Shown here: in pieces, positions 1 through 9,000 of the stretch
Position numbering within the stretch: the first letter of the stretch is position 1
Layout: each line of letters opens with the position of its first letter
NCBI GenBank assembly: GCA_030835125.1
Contig: JAUQWM010000063.1
Span: 186,001 to 250,000, forward strand
DNA from: Gemmatimonadaceae bacterium
GTDB lineage: Bacteria; Gemmatimonadota; Gemmatimonadetes; Gemmatimonadales; Gemmatimonadaceae
Reading direction: 5' to 3'
DNA: 64,000 nucleotides
The notes under the pieces: generated by a model
What the model saw: only the letters and a program-made list of their open reading frames with translations
Database searches by the model: none
Told to the model about the DNA's origin: nothing
Made by a program: the position numbers and the translations under genes

Positions 1-2
1 TC

Positions 3-407
3 GGCGGCCACTTCCAGGCGGGTTTCGACGCGCGTTCGAGCCGCGGTGGCCCCGGTGGGTCGTCGGAGTCCTGGACCGCCTCGACTGGCCTCACGCGCCT
101 GACACCGCTCGGACTCGGCGTCCGGGCCCGCGCCACGCGGTATGCGGGGACGATGCTCGAGGGCGAACTCCAGTCGGCGTCGGTGGAGATGCAGCCCGGC
201 GGGCGGTTCCGGCTGGAGATGAGCGCGGGATCGCGGAAGGACATCCGGCCGCAGGACGGGATGGCCCCCGCAGCGCTACGCTGGCTGGGCGCCGATTTCG
301 ACACGGGGATCGGGAGGTCGCTGTTCTTTACGCTCTCCACCTACCGGGAGATGGGTCCGGAGGGGCGGATGGTGCAGTACTTCGGGTCGCTGAGCTGGAG
401 GTTTTGA
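3..407 (+). CDS. C-terminal fragment of an outer-membrane beta-barrel protein
   Basis: The frame is open from the left edge of the window, so this is the 3' end of a longer gene. About 134 residues are visible. They show alternating polar and hydrophobic stretches typical of transmembrane beta strands (for example around GELQSASVEM and RSLFFTLSTY). The protein ends in SLSWRF, and a terminal Phe after alternating residues is the classic BAM-recognition signature of outer-membrane barrels. The last strand and the terminal aromatic are what is seen; the barrel assignment is inference. The specific family cannot be told from this fragment. Confidence 0.6.
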   Translation, partial: GGHFQAGFDARSSRGGPGGSSESWTASTGLTRLTPLGLGVRARATRYAGTMLEGELQSASVEMQPGGRFRLEMSAGSRKDIRPQDGMAPAALRWLGADFDTGIGRSLFFTLSTYREMGPEGRMVQYFGSLSWRF

Positions 408-408
408 A

Positions 409-422
409 GCGCAAAGCGCAAA
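409..422. repeat. Heptamer array, GCGCAAA family, 2 units
   Basis: Two tandem GCGCAAA units start two bases after the stop codon of the barrel gene. The same heptamer recurs at 29244-29271 and, inverted, at 29482-29509, so this is a short member of a dispersed family rather than chance. Confidence 0.55.
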
Positions 423-473
423 GTTCTACGCCCTCTCACCTCCCAGCACCAGCCCAGCACCAGCCCCAGCGCA

Positions 474-528
474 CAGCAAGCAGGCCCAGTAGGCAGCAAT
501 CAGCACGCAGCTCGCAGCAAGCAGCAGC
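474..528. repeat. Heptamer array, CAGCAAG/CAGCACG family, about 8 units
   Basis: Units read CAGCAAG, CAGGCCC, a 6-base unit, then CAGCAAT, CAGCACG, CAGCTCG, CAGCAAG and CAGCAGC in 7-bp phase. A looser CAGCAC/CAGCCC-rich stretch precedes it from about 444. It fills the 128-bp gap between the convergent barrel and korB genes. The reverse-complement family reappears at 62219-62245. Confidence 0.7.
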
Positions 529-535
529 AGCCCCC

Positions 536-1594
536 CTACCGATATTCCTCCATCAACTCCTGCAGCCTGAGATTCCCCGGGCACAGCGCCTCGTACGGCA
601 CCGACGTCAAGGCCGGCTCGATGGTGTTGTTCAGGCCGTGCATGTCGGCGGCGCCCTCCTCCACGAACAGCAGCCCGGTCGCCACCTCGCCGCGGTCGTG
701 GGCGGCGCGCACGTAGCGGTAGGCCGCCTCGCGATCGGTGGGATCATAGTCGTTCGCCAGGTGCCGGAAGTTGACCGTGCTCCCGTCGTGCATCGTCACC
801 GACCGGACCACGCCCGGCCCCGCCTCGGGCGTCGCGATCTCGCGGCGCAGCGGGACAAAGTCCACCGGGGCGACCTCGCTGTAGTGCTGCCGCGTGTACA
901 GGTAGCTCTTGGTGGAGGCCTCGTGGTCGTTGAACGTGACGCAGGGCGAGATCACGTCCACCATCGCGAATCCACCGTGCATCAGGCCGGCCTTCAGGAT
1001 CGGCACCAGTTGCGCCTTGTCACCCGAGAAGCTGCGCGCGACGAACGATGCGCCCAGCGTGAGGGCCAGCAGCACCGGGTCGATCGGCGGCTGCAGGTTC
1101 GCCTCGCCCTTCTTCGACTTCGATCCCACGTCGGCGGACGCCGAGAACTGGCCCTTGGTGAGGCCGTAGACGCCGTTGTTCTCCAGGACGTACAGCATGC
1201 TCACGTTCCGCCGCATGACGTGGCACATCTGGCCCAGCCCGATCGACAGCGAGTCGCCGTCGCCCGAGATGCCGACGTAATACAGCTCCCGGTTGGCGGC
1301 GTTGGCGCCGGTGGCCACCGCCGGCATCCGGCCGTGCACCGAGTTGAACCCGTGCGCCTGGTTGATGAAATACGCTGTCGTCTTCGACGAACAGCCGATG
1401 CCGCTCAGCTTGGCCACCCGGTGCGGTGGGATGTCCAGCTGCCAGAACGCATCGATCAGCGCGGCGGTCACCGAGTCATGGCCGCAACCGGCGCAGAGCG
1501 TCGACATCCCGCCTTCATAGTCGCGCCGGCTCAGTCCCAGCGCGTTCCGCGTGGACGAGGGATGCTGCACCCGGGGCTTCGCGATCGACGTCAT
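536..1594 (-). CDS. korB: 2-oxoacid:ferredoxin oxidoreductase, beta subunit
   Basis: 352 residues. This is the thiamine-diphosphate subunit of a 2-oxoacid (probably 2-oxoglutarate) ferredoxin oxidoreductase, which decarboxylates the oxoacid to an acyl-CoA and passes electrons to ferredoxin. Visible motifs are CAGCGH at residues 34-39 (cluster or fold cysteines), GIGCSSKT near 65-72, the TPP/Mg motif GDGD at 111-114 and NNGVYGLTKGQ further on. The ATG at 1594 overlaps the stop codon of the alpha subunit by 4 bp (ATGA), which fixes the start and indicates translational coupling. Substrate specificity is inferred from similarity to KorB and could instead be another oxoacid. Confidence 0.92.
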   Translation of the reverse strand: MTSIAKPRVQHPSSTRNALGLSRRDYEGGMSTLCAGCGHDSVTAALIDAFWQLDIPPHRVAKLSGIGCSSKTTAYFINQAHGFNSVHGRMPAVATGANAANRELYYVGISGDGDSLSIGLGQMCHVMRRNVSMLYVLENNGVYGLTKGQFSASADVGSKSKKGEANLQPPIDPVLLALTLGASFVARSFSGDKAQLVPILKAGLMHGGFAMVDVISPCVTFNDHEASTKSYLYTRQHYSEVAPVDFVPLRREIATPEAGPGVVRSVTMHDGSTVNFRHLANDYDPTDREAAYRYVRAAHDRGEVATGLLFVEEGAADMHGLNNTIEPALTSVPYEALCPGNLRLQELMEEYR

Positions 1595-3387
1595 GCGGGG
1601 ACTCCTTCCAGCAGGCCAAGGACGCCCGCGACGACCTGGTTGGTGCCTAACGGCAACCCGCCGTACTCCGTGAGCGACCGCAGTCGCGCCGGATCCGTCC
1701 CGGTCTCGAGGGTGAGCAACGACCGCAACTGCCCGTCGCGGTTCAGCTCGATGACGATGTGCTTCTCGTGCCGGGCCAGGAACTCGCGGACCGGCGCGCC
1801 GAACGGGAATCCGCGGACCCGCAGGTAATCGAGGACCACCCCCTGCTCGCGCAGGCGGTCCAGGCCCTCGAGGACCGCGCCGCGACACGAGCCGATCGTG
1901 ATGACGCCGGCGGTCGCCCCGTCGTGCAACAGCACCTCGGGTTCCGGGACCGCCTCGCCGGCCGCAGCCAGCTTCCGGACCAGCCGGTCCACCACTTCCC
2001 GGTACTCGGCGGCGTCTTCCGTGTACCCGCCCAGCTTGTTGTGCCCGGATCCGCGAATGAAGTACGCGCCCTTGGGATCCACGCCGGGCAGCGTCCGTGC
2101 CGCGACCCCGTCGCCATTCGCCGAGGCGTAGCGGAAGTACTTCTCGACCCTCGCCAGCGCCGCCGCGTCCAGCACCTTGCCGCGATCCGGCCGGTAGCTG
2201 TCGTCCCACTGGAACCGCTTGCACATCCAGTCGTTCATGCCGATGTCCAGGTCCATCATCACGAAGACCGGCGTCTGGAAGCGCTCGGCGAGGTCGAATG
2301 CATCGCGCGCCATGGTGAACGACTCTTCCGGATTGGCCGGGAAGAGCAGGACGTGCTTCGTGTCGCCGTGCGACAGGTACGCCGTCGAGAGCAGGTCCGC
2401 CTGCTGCGTCCGCGTCGGCATGCCCGTCGAGGGACCGGTGCGCTGGACATCGAAGAAGACGGCGGGGACTTCCGCATAGTAGGCCAGGCCCACGAACTCA
2501 CCCATGAGCGAGATCCCCGGCCCTGACGTCGGGGTGAAGGCGCGCGCGCCCATCCAGCCGGCGCCGATCACCATGCCGGCGGCGGCCAGTTCGTCCTCGG
2601 CCTGGACGATGCAGAAGTTGCGCTTGCCGTCGGCGGTCTTGCGGTAACGCTCGCAGAAGGCGCGGAAGTTCTCCATCAGCGACGTCGCCGGCGTGATGGG
2701 ATACCAGGCGCCGACGGTGGCGCCCGCATAGACGGCGCCAAGGGCCGCCGCGGTGTTGCCGTCCATCAGGATGTGGTCGCGCGTGGCGTCCATGCGTTCC
2801 AGGTGGCACGGCAGCGGGCAGGCATGGTGCTGCTGCGCGTAGTCGTACCCCAGCCGGATCGCCTTGTAGTTCGACTCGAGGAGGTGCTTCTTCTTCCCGA
2901 ACTTCTCCTGCAGCATCGCCTGGATGACGTCCATGTCGATGGCCAGGAGCGCCGCCAGCGCGCCGGCATAGGCGATGTTCTTCATCAGCGTCCGTTCACG
3001 GTCGCCGGTGAACGCCTCGTTGCACATCTCGCCGAGCGGGATGCCGATCACCGTGACGTCGTCGCGGAGCATCGACTTCGCCATCGGCCAGGAGGAGTCG
3101 TACATGAGCCAGCCGCCCGGCGCGATCTCCTGCACGTCGCGCGCATAGGTCGACGGATTCATCGCGACCATCAGGTCGAAGGGAGCGGTCCGCGCCGTGT
3201 AGCCGTCCTTGCTGACGCGGATCTCGTACCACGTCGGGAGCCCCTGGATGTTCGACGGGAAGACGTTCTTGCCGACCACCGGGATGCCCATGCGGAAGAT
3301 GGCCTGCATGAGGAGCCCGTTGGCGCTTGCTGACCCGGTGCCGTTGACGGTCCCGATCTTGAAACAGAAGTCGTTGACGCGAGACAT
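1591..3387 (-). CDS. korA: 2-oxoacid:ferredoxin oxidoreductase, fused gamma-alpha subunit
   Basis: 598 residues, the usual length of a gamma-alpha fusion. Residues 1 to about 185 form the gamma domain (GTGSASANGLL near the N terminus, FDLMVAMNP further on). The alpha pyrophosphate domain follows, with AWYPITPATSLMENF as its hallmark and later GPGISLMGEFVGLAYYAEVP. It pairs with the beta subunit immediately downstream (4-bp overlap). Near the C terminus a rare TTA Leu codon lies inside the word GTTAGGC, as in many genes here. The start ATG at 3387 is directly followed upstream by a heptamer array that separates this gene from the FAD oxidoreductase. Confidence 0.92.
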   Translation of the reverse strand: MSRVNDFCFKIGTVNGTGSASANGLLMQAIFRMGIPVVGKNVFPSNIQGLPTWYEIRVSKDGYTARTAPFDLMVAMNPSTYARDVQEIAPGGWLMYDSSWPMAKSMLRDDVTVIGIPLGEMCNEAFTGDRERTLMKNIAYAGALAALLAIDMDVIQAMLQEKFGKKKHLLESNYKAIRLGYDYAQQHHACPLPCHLERMDATRDHILMDGNTAAALGAVYAGATVGAWYPITPATSLMENFRAFCERYRKTADGKRNFCIVQAEDELAAAGMVIGAGWMGARAFTPTSGPGISLMGEFVGLAYYAEVPAVFFDVQRTGPSTGMPTRTQQADLLSTAYLSHGDTKHVLLFPANPEESFTMARDAFDLAERFQTPVFVMMDLDIGMNDWMCKRFQWDDSYRPDRGKVLDAAALARVEKYFRYASANGDGVAARTLPGVDPKGAYFIRGSGHNKLGGYTEDAAEYREVVDRLVRKLAAAGEAVPEPEVLLHDGATAGVITIGSCRGAVLEGLDRLREQGVVLDYLRVRGFPFGAPVREFLARHEKHIVIELNRDGQLRSLLTLETGTDPARLRSLTEYGGLPLGTNQVVAGVLGLLEGVPA

Positions 3388-3415
3388 GAGAGGAGAGATG
3401 GGAGATTGGAGATGC
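3388..3415. repeat. Heptamer array, GAGATGG family, 4 units
   Basis: Units GAGAGGA, GAGATGG, GAGATTG and GAGATGC lie in exact 7-bp phase immediately upstream of the korA start codon (minus strand). The inverted form, TCTCCCA, precedes lon at 54513-54547. Confidence 0.75.
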
Positions 3416-3420
3416 GCCGG

Positions 3421-5277
3421 TCAGCCTACTCCCAGCACCTGATGCCCGAGGCCTGAGGCCTGATGCCCGGTTGTCCCCGCGTACGGGAGGAGGATGTCGC
3501 TCTTCACCATGTCCCACGCGGCCGTCGGGCATCGCTCGGCGCAGAGGCCGCAGTGGAGGCAGACGTCCTCGTCCTTCACCATCACCCGCTTCGTCTGCGG
3601 GAGTGGCCCGGACAGGTAGATCTCCTGCGTGAGGTTCAGTGCCGGCGCCGACAAGCGCGTCCGCAGGTCGGCCTCGTCGCCCTCGCGCGTAATCGTCAGG
3701 CAGTTCGTCGGGCAGACATCCACGCAGGCATCGCACTCGATGCACAGGTTCGCCGTGAAGTGCGTCTGCACGTCGCAGTTCAGGCAGCGCTCGACCTCGC
3801 GGGCCGTCTGCTCGGCGGTGAAGCCGAGTTCGACCTCGACGTTGAGCCCCTCGAACCGGCTGACCAGGTCCGCGTGCACCATCTTCTGGCGCGGCACGGC
3901 GCTGTAGTCGTTGCTGTACTGCCAGGCGTGCATGCCGAGCTTGGTGCTGACGAGGGTCATCCCGGTCGGCGGGCGCTCCGTCACCGCGAGCCCCTGGCAG
4001 TACTGGTGGATCGAGATCGCCGCCTGGTGGCCGTGCTCCACGGCCCAGATGATGTTCTCGGGTCCCCACGCCGCGTCGCCACCGAAGAACACGCCGGGCT
4101 TCGTCGACATGAACGTCTTCTTGTCCACGACCGGCATGTCCCACTCGCCGAACTCCAGGCCAGCGTCGCGCTCGATCCACGGGAATGCATTTTCCTGGCC
4201 GATGGCGAGGATGACGTCGTCGCAGGGGATGGTGACGGTGTCGATCACCTCGCTCCGCTGCTTGCCGTCCTTCTCGAACCACCGCAGCACCTCGAACTCC
4301 ATGCCGGTCAGCGTGCCGTCCTCGATGATGAACCGCTTCGGGGCGTGGTTCTCGATGATCTCGACCTGTTCTTCCTCGGCGTCTTCCAGTTCCCAGGGGG
4401 ACGCCTTGAAGAACTTCCGGGTGCGGCGGGCCATGACCTTCACGTCCTTGCCGCCGAGCCGCTTGGAGGTGCGGCAGCAGTCCATGGCGGTGTTGCCGAC
4501 GCCGATGATCAGGACGCGCTCACCGATCTTCTCGATGTGGCCGAAGTGCACGCTGGCGAGCCATTCGATGCCGATGTGGATCCGGTCGGTGTCGTGGCGG
4601 CCGGGGACCTCGAGTTCCTTCCCCTTGGGGGCCCCGCTGCCCACGAAGACGGCATCGAACCCCTGTCCGAGCAGGCCCGTCATGCTGTCGACGGGCGTGT
4701 TGTACCGAACCTCCACCCCCATCCCGAGGATCGCGCCGACTTCCTCGTCCAGCACCTGCGCCGGCAGGCGAAACGAGGGAATGTTGACGCGCATCAGGCC
4801 GCCCGGTGACGCGTTCTTCTCGAAGACGACGCACTCGTAGCCGAGCGGCATGAGGTCGTTGCAGACCGTGAGGGACGCCGGTCCAGCGCCCACGAGCGCC
4901 ACGCGCTTGCCGTTCTTCACCGCCGGGATGACAGGGAGCAGGTGCCCGATCTCCTCGCGATGGTCGGCCGCGACCCGCTTGAGGCGGCAGATGGCCACCG
5001 GCTTGCCGTCCACTCGTCCGCGCCGGCAGGCCGGCTCGCACGGCCGGTCGCAGGTCCGCCCGAGGATTCCCGGGAAGACGTTCGACTCGCGATTGACCAT
5101 GTAGGCGTCGGTGTAACGACCCTGCGCAATCAGCCTGATGTACTCCGGCACGTTGGTGTGCGCCGGGCAGGCCCACTGGCAGTCGACAACCTTATGGTAG
5201 TACTGCGGATTCGTGACGTCCGTTGGCCGCAAGCCGACGTTCCTCGACGTGGGAGGGGATGTCGCATCATCGCGCAC
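3421..5277 (-). CDS. GltD-like FAD/NAD(P) oxidoreductase with extra 4Fe-4S domains
   Basis: About 618 residues from the proposed GTG at 5277; the frame runs open to 5472 but would then overlap the divergent hydrolase. The N-terminal part has the glutamate-synthase small-subunit Fe-S cysteines (CQWACPAH, CDRPCEPAC). The FAD fold GAGPAS lies in ALVGAGPASLTVC, and the NAD(P) fold is IIGVGNTAMD. A C-terminal ferredoxin-type pair follows: CIECDACVDVC and CLHCGLCAERC. It lies upstream of korAB on the same strand, so it probably passes electrons between NAD(P)H and the KorAB ferredoxin circuit (inference). The last 15 or so residues (GHQASGLGHQVLGVG) are encoded by a heptamer array and are unlikely to be a conserved part of the fold. 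Confidence 0.82.
   Translation of the reverse strand: MRDDATSPPTSRNVGLRPTDVTNPQYYHKVVDCQWACPAHTNVPEYIRLIAQGRYTDAYMVNRESNVFPGILGRTCDRPCEPACRRGRVDGKPVAICRLKRVAADHREEIGHLLPVIPAVKNGKRVALVGAGPASLTVCNDLMPLGYECVVFEKNASPGGLMRVNIPSFRLPAQVLDEEVGAILGMGVEVRYNTPVDSMTGLLGQGFDAVFVGSGAPKGKELEVPGRHDTDRIHIGIEWLASVHFGHIEKIGERVLIIGVGNTAMDCCRTSKRLGGKDVKVMARRTRKFFKASPWELEDAEEEQVEIIENHAPKRFIIEDGTLTGMEFEVLRWFEKDGKQRSEVIDTVTIPCDDVILAIGQENAFPWIERDAGLEFGEWDMPVVDKKTFMSTKPGVFFGGDAAWGPENIIWAVEHGHQAAISIHQYCQGLAVTERPPTGMTLVSTKLGMHAWQYSNDYSAVPRQKMVHADLVSRFEGLNVEVELGFTAEQTAREVERCLNCDVQTHFTANLCIECDACVDVCPTNCLTITREGDEADLRTRLSAPALNLTQEIYLSGPLPQTKRVMVKDEDVCLHCGLCAERCPTAAWDMVKSDILLPYAGTTGHQASGLGHQVLGVG
3438..3465. repeat. Heptamer array, CCTGATG/CCCGAGG family, 4 units
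   Basis: Units CCTGATG, CCCGAGG, CCTGAGG and CCTGATG. The array lies inside the 3' end of the FAD oxidoreductase frame, so it encodes the Gly/His/Gln-rich C-terminal tail of that protein. The same family occurs around rpsP at 52376-52466 and 52869-52940. Confidence 0.7.
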
Positions 5278-5425
5278 GGATGAGTCGTTTTCAAGGCGGG
5301 TTTTGCCGCGATCGGACCCTCCAGGGCCTGTTCCCCAGGTCCTGCACCAGATACGGGGTCCCGCGGGCTTTACGACGTGCGCCGCCACGGTAGCCTTCAC
5401 GTACCTCCAACCGAAGCGAACGGCC

Positions 5426-6238
5426 ATGGCCACGACCCGCTCCCCTGCCCTCGCTCCCCTGCACCCGTCCATCCCGGCCGCCGACGGGCTGGTCCTCCGC
5501 GGTCACCTCGTCTACCCGCACGGACGGGCGGGCACGAAATACCCGCTGGCGGTACTCGCCCACCAGTTCCCGTCGACTCGGGACTCCTTTGCGCCGCTCT
5601 GCGCCGACCTGCAGGCGCTGGGGATCGCGACGCTTGCCTTCGACCTGCGCGGGCACGGGGAGTCCATCTGGTCCTCCCGTGGGTTGCGCGTCGCACCAAC
5701 ACCCTCGGAACCGAACATGCAGGCGTTCGGCGCCGCGTTCATGGCCAGCGCCGAGGCGGTCGGCTTTCCGCAAATCGCCGATGACATCGTCCGGGTGGCT
5801 GCCTGGGGCATGGCGCAGAACTTCATCGATCCCGCGCGGCTGATGCTCGTCGGGGGAAGCGTGGGCGGCACGGGCGTCCTCCTCGCGGCGAACCGACTCG
5901 CCGATTGGCTCCGCGGCGTCGTCACCCTGGGAGCGGCCGGTGCCGGCGTGCACTCCGCCGACGCGATGGACCGGATCAGGAAAACCTGCGAGGCCGTCCG
6001 GGTCCCGATGCTCCTCGCATCTTCCGAAAAGGACCCGTTCGACGGCGCCAACAACATCCGCGCCTGGAGCAACGGCCTGTCGCATGTCACGGCAAGGATC
6101 GTCCCCGGATCCGACCACGCGATGGCGATCTACTACGCCGTGCGCACCGAGGTCCTGTCGTTCGCGAAACGGACCATGGCCAGCAAGGCGATTGCCCCCT
6201 CGCGTCCGGCCCCGGAGAAGAAGGGCGGACGGCGCTGA
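5426..6238 (+). CDS. Alpha/beta hydrolase (dienelactone hydrolase/serine aminopeptidase type)
   Basis: 270 residues. The nucleophile elbow is GGSVGG (G-x-S-x-G), the acid is probably Asp in SSEKDPFDG, and the His is in GSDHAMAIY, giving a complete Ser-Asp-His triad in the right order. DLRGHGES in the first third is typical of the S9/S33-like hydrolases. No signal peptide is evident, so it is probably cytoplasmic. The ATG at 5426 was chosen over upstream in-frame codons because the protein family begins near there and the upstream extension would run through the divergent promoter region. The substrate is unknown. Confidence 0.75.
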   Translation: MATTRSPALAPLHPSIPAADGLVLRGHLVYPHGRAGTKYPLAVLAHQFPSTRDSFAPLCADLQALGIATLAFDLRGHGESIWSSRGLRVAPTPSEPNMQAFGAAFMASAEAVGFPQIADDIVRVAAWGMAQNFIDPARLMLVGGSVGGTGVLLAANRLADWLRGVVTLGAAGAGVHSADAMDRIRKTCEAVRVPMLLASSEKDPFDGANNIRAWSNGLSHVTARIVPGSDHAMAIYYAVRTEVLSFAKRTMASKAIAPSRPAPEKKGGRR

Positions 6239-6329
6239 CGACGACCTTCACGTCGGTTCCCGCGAGCGCCGGCGGTTCACTCTCGACCCGACAGCGATCA
6301 GCGAGCGCACGCAGATTCGATCGGCGTGT

Positions 6330-8996
6330 TCACTCGGGAACCTTCCGGCGCAGTTCCTCGAAGAAGTTCTCCACGACCACGAGCGGTGAGTTGGCCGCCA
6401 CGTCCTCGGTTCGGCGAAGCATCAGGAACCGCCCATTGGGTGCGATGTCATACGAGCGGTGTGGCCATCCGAACACGTACGGAAGCACCGAAAACAGGAC
6501 GCGCTGCCGGCCGATGGGCGGAGTCCCTGCGGTCACCTCGACGGCGACCAGGTCGCCGTTTCCATTCCGGTAGAACAACTCCTTGCCGTTGCGAGACCAG
6601 AGTGGATTCGTGCCGCCGACCGTGGACACGAGCCACTTGCCATCACTCACTCGTGGAAACGGCCGCAGGTAGATCTCGGGTTGCCCGGTTTCGTCGGAGG
6701 CGTACGCCAGGTACTGGCCGTTGGGCGACACCTCCGGATTTCGCTCGAGGAATTCACTGGTCGCCAGCGCGACCGGCGTCGTGTCTCCTTTCAGGCGTCT
6801 CGCGTACAGGTCGCTGAATGCGTTCGCGCCTTCCCGATACACGATCCACTGGCCGTCGGCGGTCGCCACGGCCTCGGAGATCTCGGACCGCAGCGTCAGC
6901 AGGACCGAATCGCTGTCGGCTCCATCGAGACGCCGGAGGAAGACTTCGCTCAGCTTCCGCTGGTCGGTCAGATAGAGAAGACTGCGACTGTCGGGGAGCC
7001 ACGACGGTCGCCAGTTGAGCGCGCCGTCATGGGTGAGCTTCTCTGTGGTTCCTCGCTCCAGATTGCGCACCCAGAGCTGGAGGTTGTCGCTGCCTTCCTC
7101 GAGGGAAAGCGCCAGCTGGCTCCCATCGGGCGAGAGCGCTGGAAAGCGCGCGGCACGTGTCCACCCCGGTGCCACCGACTCGGCGCGACCGTCCCGTGCG
7201 ACCCACATTGGTTCCCCGCGATCGCCACCGGGAGGCGATCCATTGCGCGAGTAGATGAGGGTGCCCTGGTCCGAGATCACCATGTCCGGCGCCCGGGCAA
7301 AGCCCCGCAGCCCGACGGTTTCGTCGAGCGCCACGGGCGTCCCGGTGAGCTGCATCGCGTCCTGGTCGAATCGCACGGCCGTCAGTGCACCGGAAGCGGC
7401 CACGATCAGCAAGTGACCCGACCTCGCGTATCGGGCGAAGACGCCGCGGGTGAGCCGCCGGTGATTGCCGGTCTTGATATCGGCAACCGCGACTTCCCAC
7501 TTCTCGTAGGCGCCGATTCGCGCGACGAAGATCACCGCCTTGCCGTTCGGCAGGATCTCCGGGAAGACGTGGTCGCTCTCGTTGGCTGCGGTGTCGAGCC
7601 GGGTGAAGGGCTCCGGCACGCTGCCCGGCGTCGCGCGGACTTTCAGCAGGGCGGACGGACCCGCACCGTCAAGGAAGACAACGTCGTCACGCCCCCATGA
7701 GCCTCCATTCTCGCCGATCGGCCCCGCCGCAATCAGGGTGCGAGGACCCCCGCCGATCGGGATGGTCCAGAGAGCATTGGTGCCGAAGTACGCGACCGTC
7801 TCTCCGTTGGGCGAGATGAAGGGGGCCCGTGCTCCCTCGGTGCCGGCCAGCCTGGTCGCACCCAGTTTGTCACGCTCCCGTACCCACAGTGCGTGCGTGG
7901 CTTCGGGGCCTGTTCCTGATCGGTAGATGAGGCGCCCTCCGTCCAACGTCGATGCCATGCGGGCGAAGACTCCCGTGACCTGCGCCGAGTCGGGAAGGGC
8001 GAGGTGATATCGGGCGACCGGGCGTGATGGGGCGGGACGCATCCAGCCCCAGACGGCGGCAGCGACGGCGAGTACCGCGACGGCGGCCAGCGGGACGAGC
8101 GCGCGTTGCTGCCAGCCGGGCGTGATGTTGCCCGGATCGCGCACCCCGCCGGTCGATGCGAACGACGGGTTGCCAAGCGCTTCGCTGAATGCTCTCGCGC
8201 TGTCGAAACGATCCGCCGGGAGTTTCTCGAGCGCCTTCGCCAGCGCCGCGTCCACGTGAGGCGGCACCGACTTCCGGTAGCGTGTCACCGATTCGACCGG
8301 CTCGGCGATGATCTTCATGATGATCTGTTGCGCGGAGCCGCCGAGGTGCGGTGGCTGCCCGGCCAGCATTTCGTACAGCACGGAGGCGAGCGAGTAGATG
8401 TCGCTTCGGCCTGAAATCTCCTTGTCCGCCGTCGCCTGCTCCGGCGACATGTAATGGGGCGTCCCTAACGAGAGCCCCGTCTCCGTCATCCGGCCGCCAG
8501 CGGCGGCACTCACGGCGAGCGCGATGCCGAAGTCGGCTACCATCGGCCGGCCGTTCTGGATCAGGATGTTCTCCGGCTTGATGTCCCGGTGGATCACGCC
8601 CTTGCCGTGCGCATAGTCCAGTGCATCGGCCACCTCGCGCGCGATCCGCACCGCCTCGTCCACGCCGAGCTGGGTCTCGCGATTGAGCTTGTCCCGCAGC
8701 GTCTCCCCTTCAATGAACGGCATCACGTAGAACAGGAATCCGTCCGCGGTCCCCGAGTCGAACAGCGGCAGGATGTGCGGGTGTTGCAGCGACGCCGTGG
8801 TCTTGATCTCCACCACGAACCGTTCGGCGCCTAACACGGCGGCCAGCTCCGGCTTCAGCACCTTGAGCGCGACCTTGCGGTCGTGCTTCAGGTCCTGCGC
8901 CAGGTAGACCGTGGCCATGCCGCCCTGCCCGAGCTCGCGCTCGACGCGATAGCGGCCGGCGAGCGCCGCGGTGAGTCGCTCGATCTGTTGGGTCAT
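6330..8996 (-). CDS. Ser/Thr protein kinase with C-terminal PD40/TolB-like propeller
   Basis: 888 residues. A PknB-type kinase domain fills roughly residues 1-270: Gly loop GQGGMATVY, catalytic Lys in [17 protein letters not shown] loop, DFG, and APE-equivalent MSPEQ. A single membrane segment follows (LAAVAVLAVAAAVWGW). The long extracytoplasmic part carries repeated PD40 motifs such as SPDGSQLALS, SPNGQYLAYAS and LWSRNGKELFY, expected to form a beta propeller. The start at 8996 (MTQQIERL) matches the paralogue downstream of it in genome order. It follows the next kinase by 4 bp on the same strand, so the two are co-transcribed. The ligand sensed by the propeller is unknown. Confidence 0.9.
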   Translation of the reverse strand: MTQQIERLTAALAGRYRVERELGQGGMATVYLAQDLKHDRKVALKVLKPELAAVLGAERFVVEIKTTASLQHPHILPLFDSGTADGFLFYVMPFIEGETLRDKLNRETQLGVDEAVRIAREVADALDYAHGKGVIHRDIKPENILIQNGRPMVADFGIALAVSAAAGGRMTETGLSLGTPHYMSPEQATADKEISGRSDIYSLASVLYEMLAGQPPHLGGSAQQIIMKIIAEPVESVTRYRKSVPPHVDAALAKALEKLPADRFDSARAFSEALGNPSFASTGGVRDPGNITPGWQQRALVPLAAVAVLAVAAAVWGWMRPAPSRPVARYHLALPDSAQVTGVFARMASTLDGGRLIYRSGTGPEATHALWVRERDKLGATRLAGTEGARAPFISPNGETVAYFGTNALWTIPIGGGPRTLIAAGPIGENGGSWGRDDVVFLDGAGPSALLKVRATPGSVPEPFTRLDTAANESDHVFPEILPNGKAVIFVARIGAYEKWEVAVADIKTGNHRRLTRGVFARYARSGHLLIVAASGALTAVRFDQDAMQLTGTPVALDETVGLRGFARAPDMVISDQGTLIYSRNGSPPGGDRGEPMWVARDGRAESVAPGWTRAARFPALSPDGSQLALSLEEGSDNLQLWVRNLERGTTEKLTHDGALNWRPSWLPDSRSLLYLTDQRKLSEVFLRRLDGADSDSVLLTLRSEISEAVATADGQWIVYREGANAFSDLYARRLKGDTTPVALATSEFLERNPEVSPNGQYLAYASDETGQPEIYLRPFPRVSDGKWLVSTVGGTNPLWSRNGKELFYRNGNGDLVAVEVTAGTPPIGRQRVLFSVLPYVFGWPHRSYDIAPNGRFLMLRRTEDVAANSPLVVVENFFEELRRKVPE

Positions 8997-9000
8997 ATGC

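Noticed and set aside
404-1828. 474-residue plus-strand open frame across korB
   Set aside because: It is Arg/Val/His-rich with no domain, and lies opposite a clear korB gene. Long antisense frames are expected at this GC content.
5278-5472. Longer N terminus of the FAD oxidoreductase to 5472
   Set aside because: The extra residues show no similarity to the family and would overlap the divergent hydrolase gene and its promoter.
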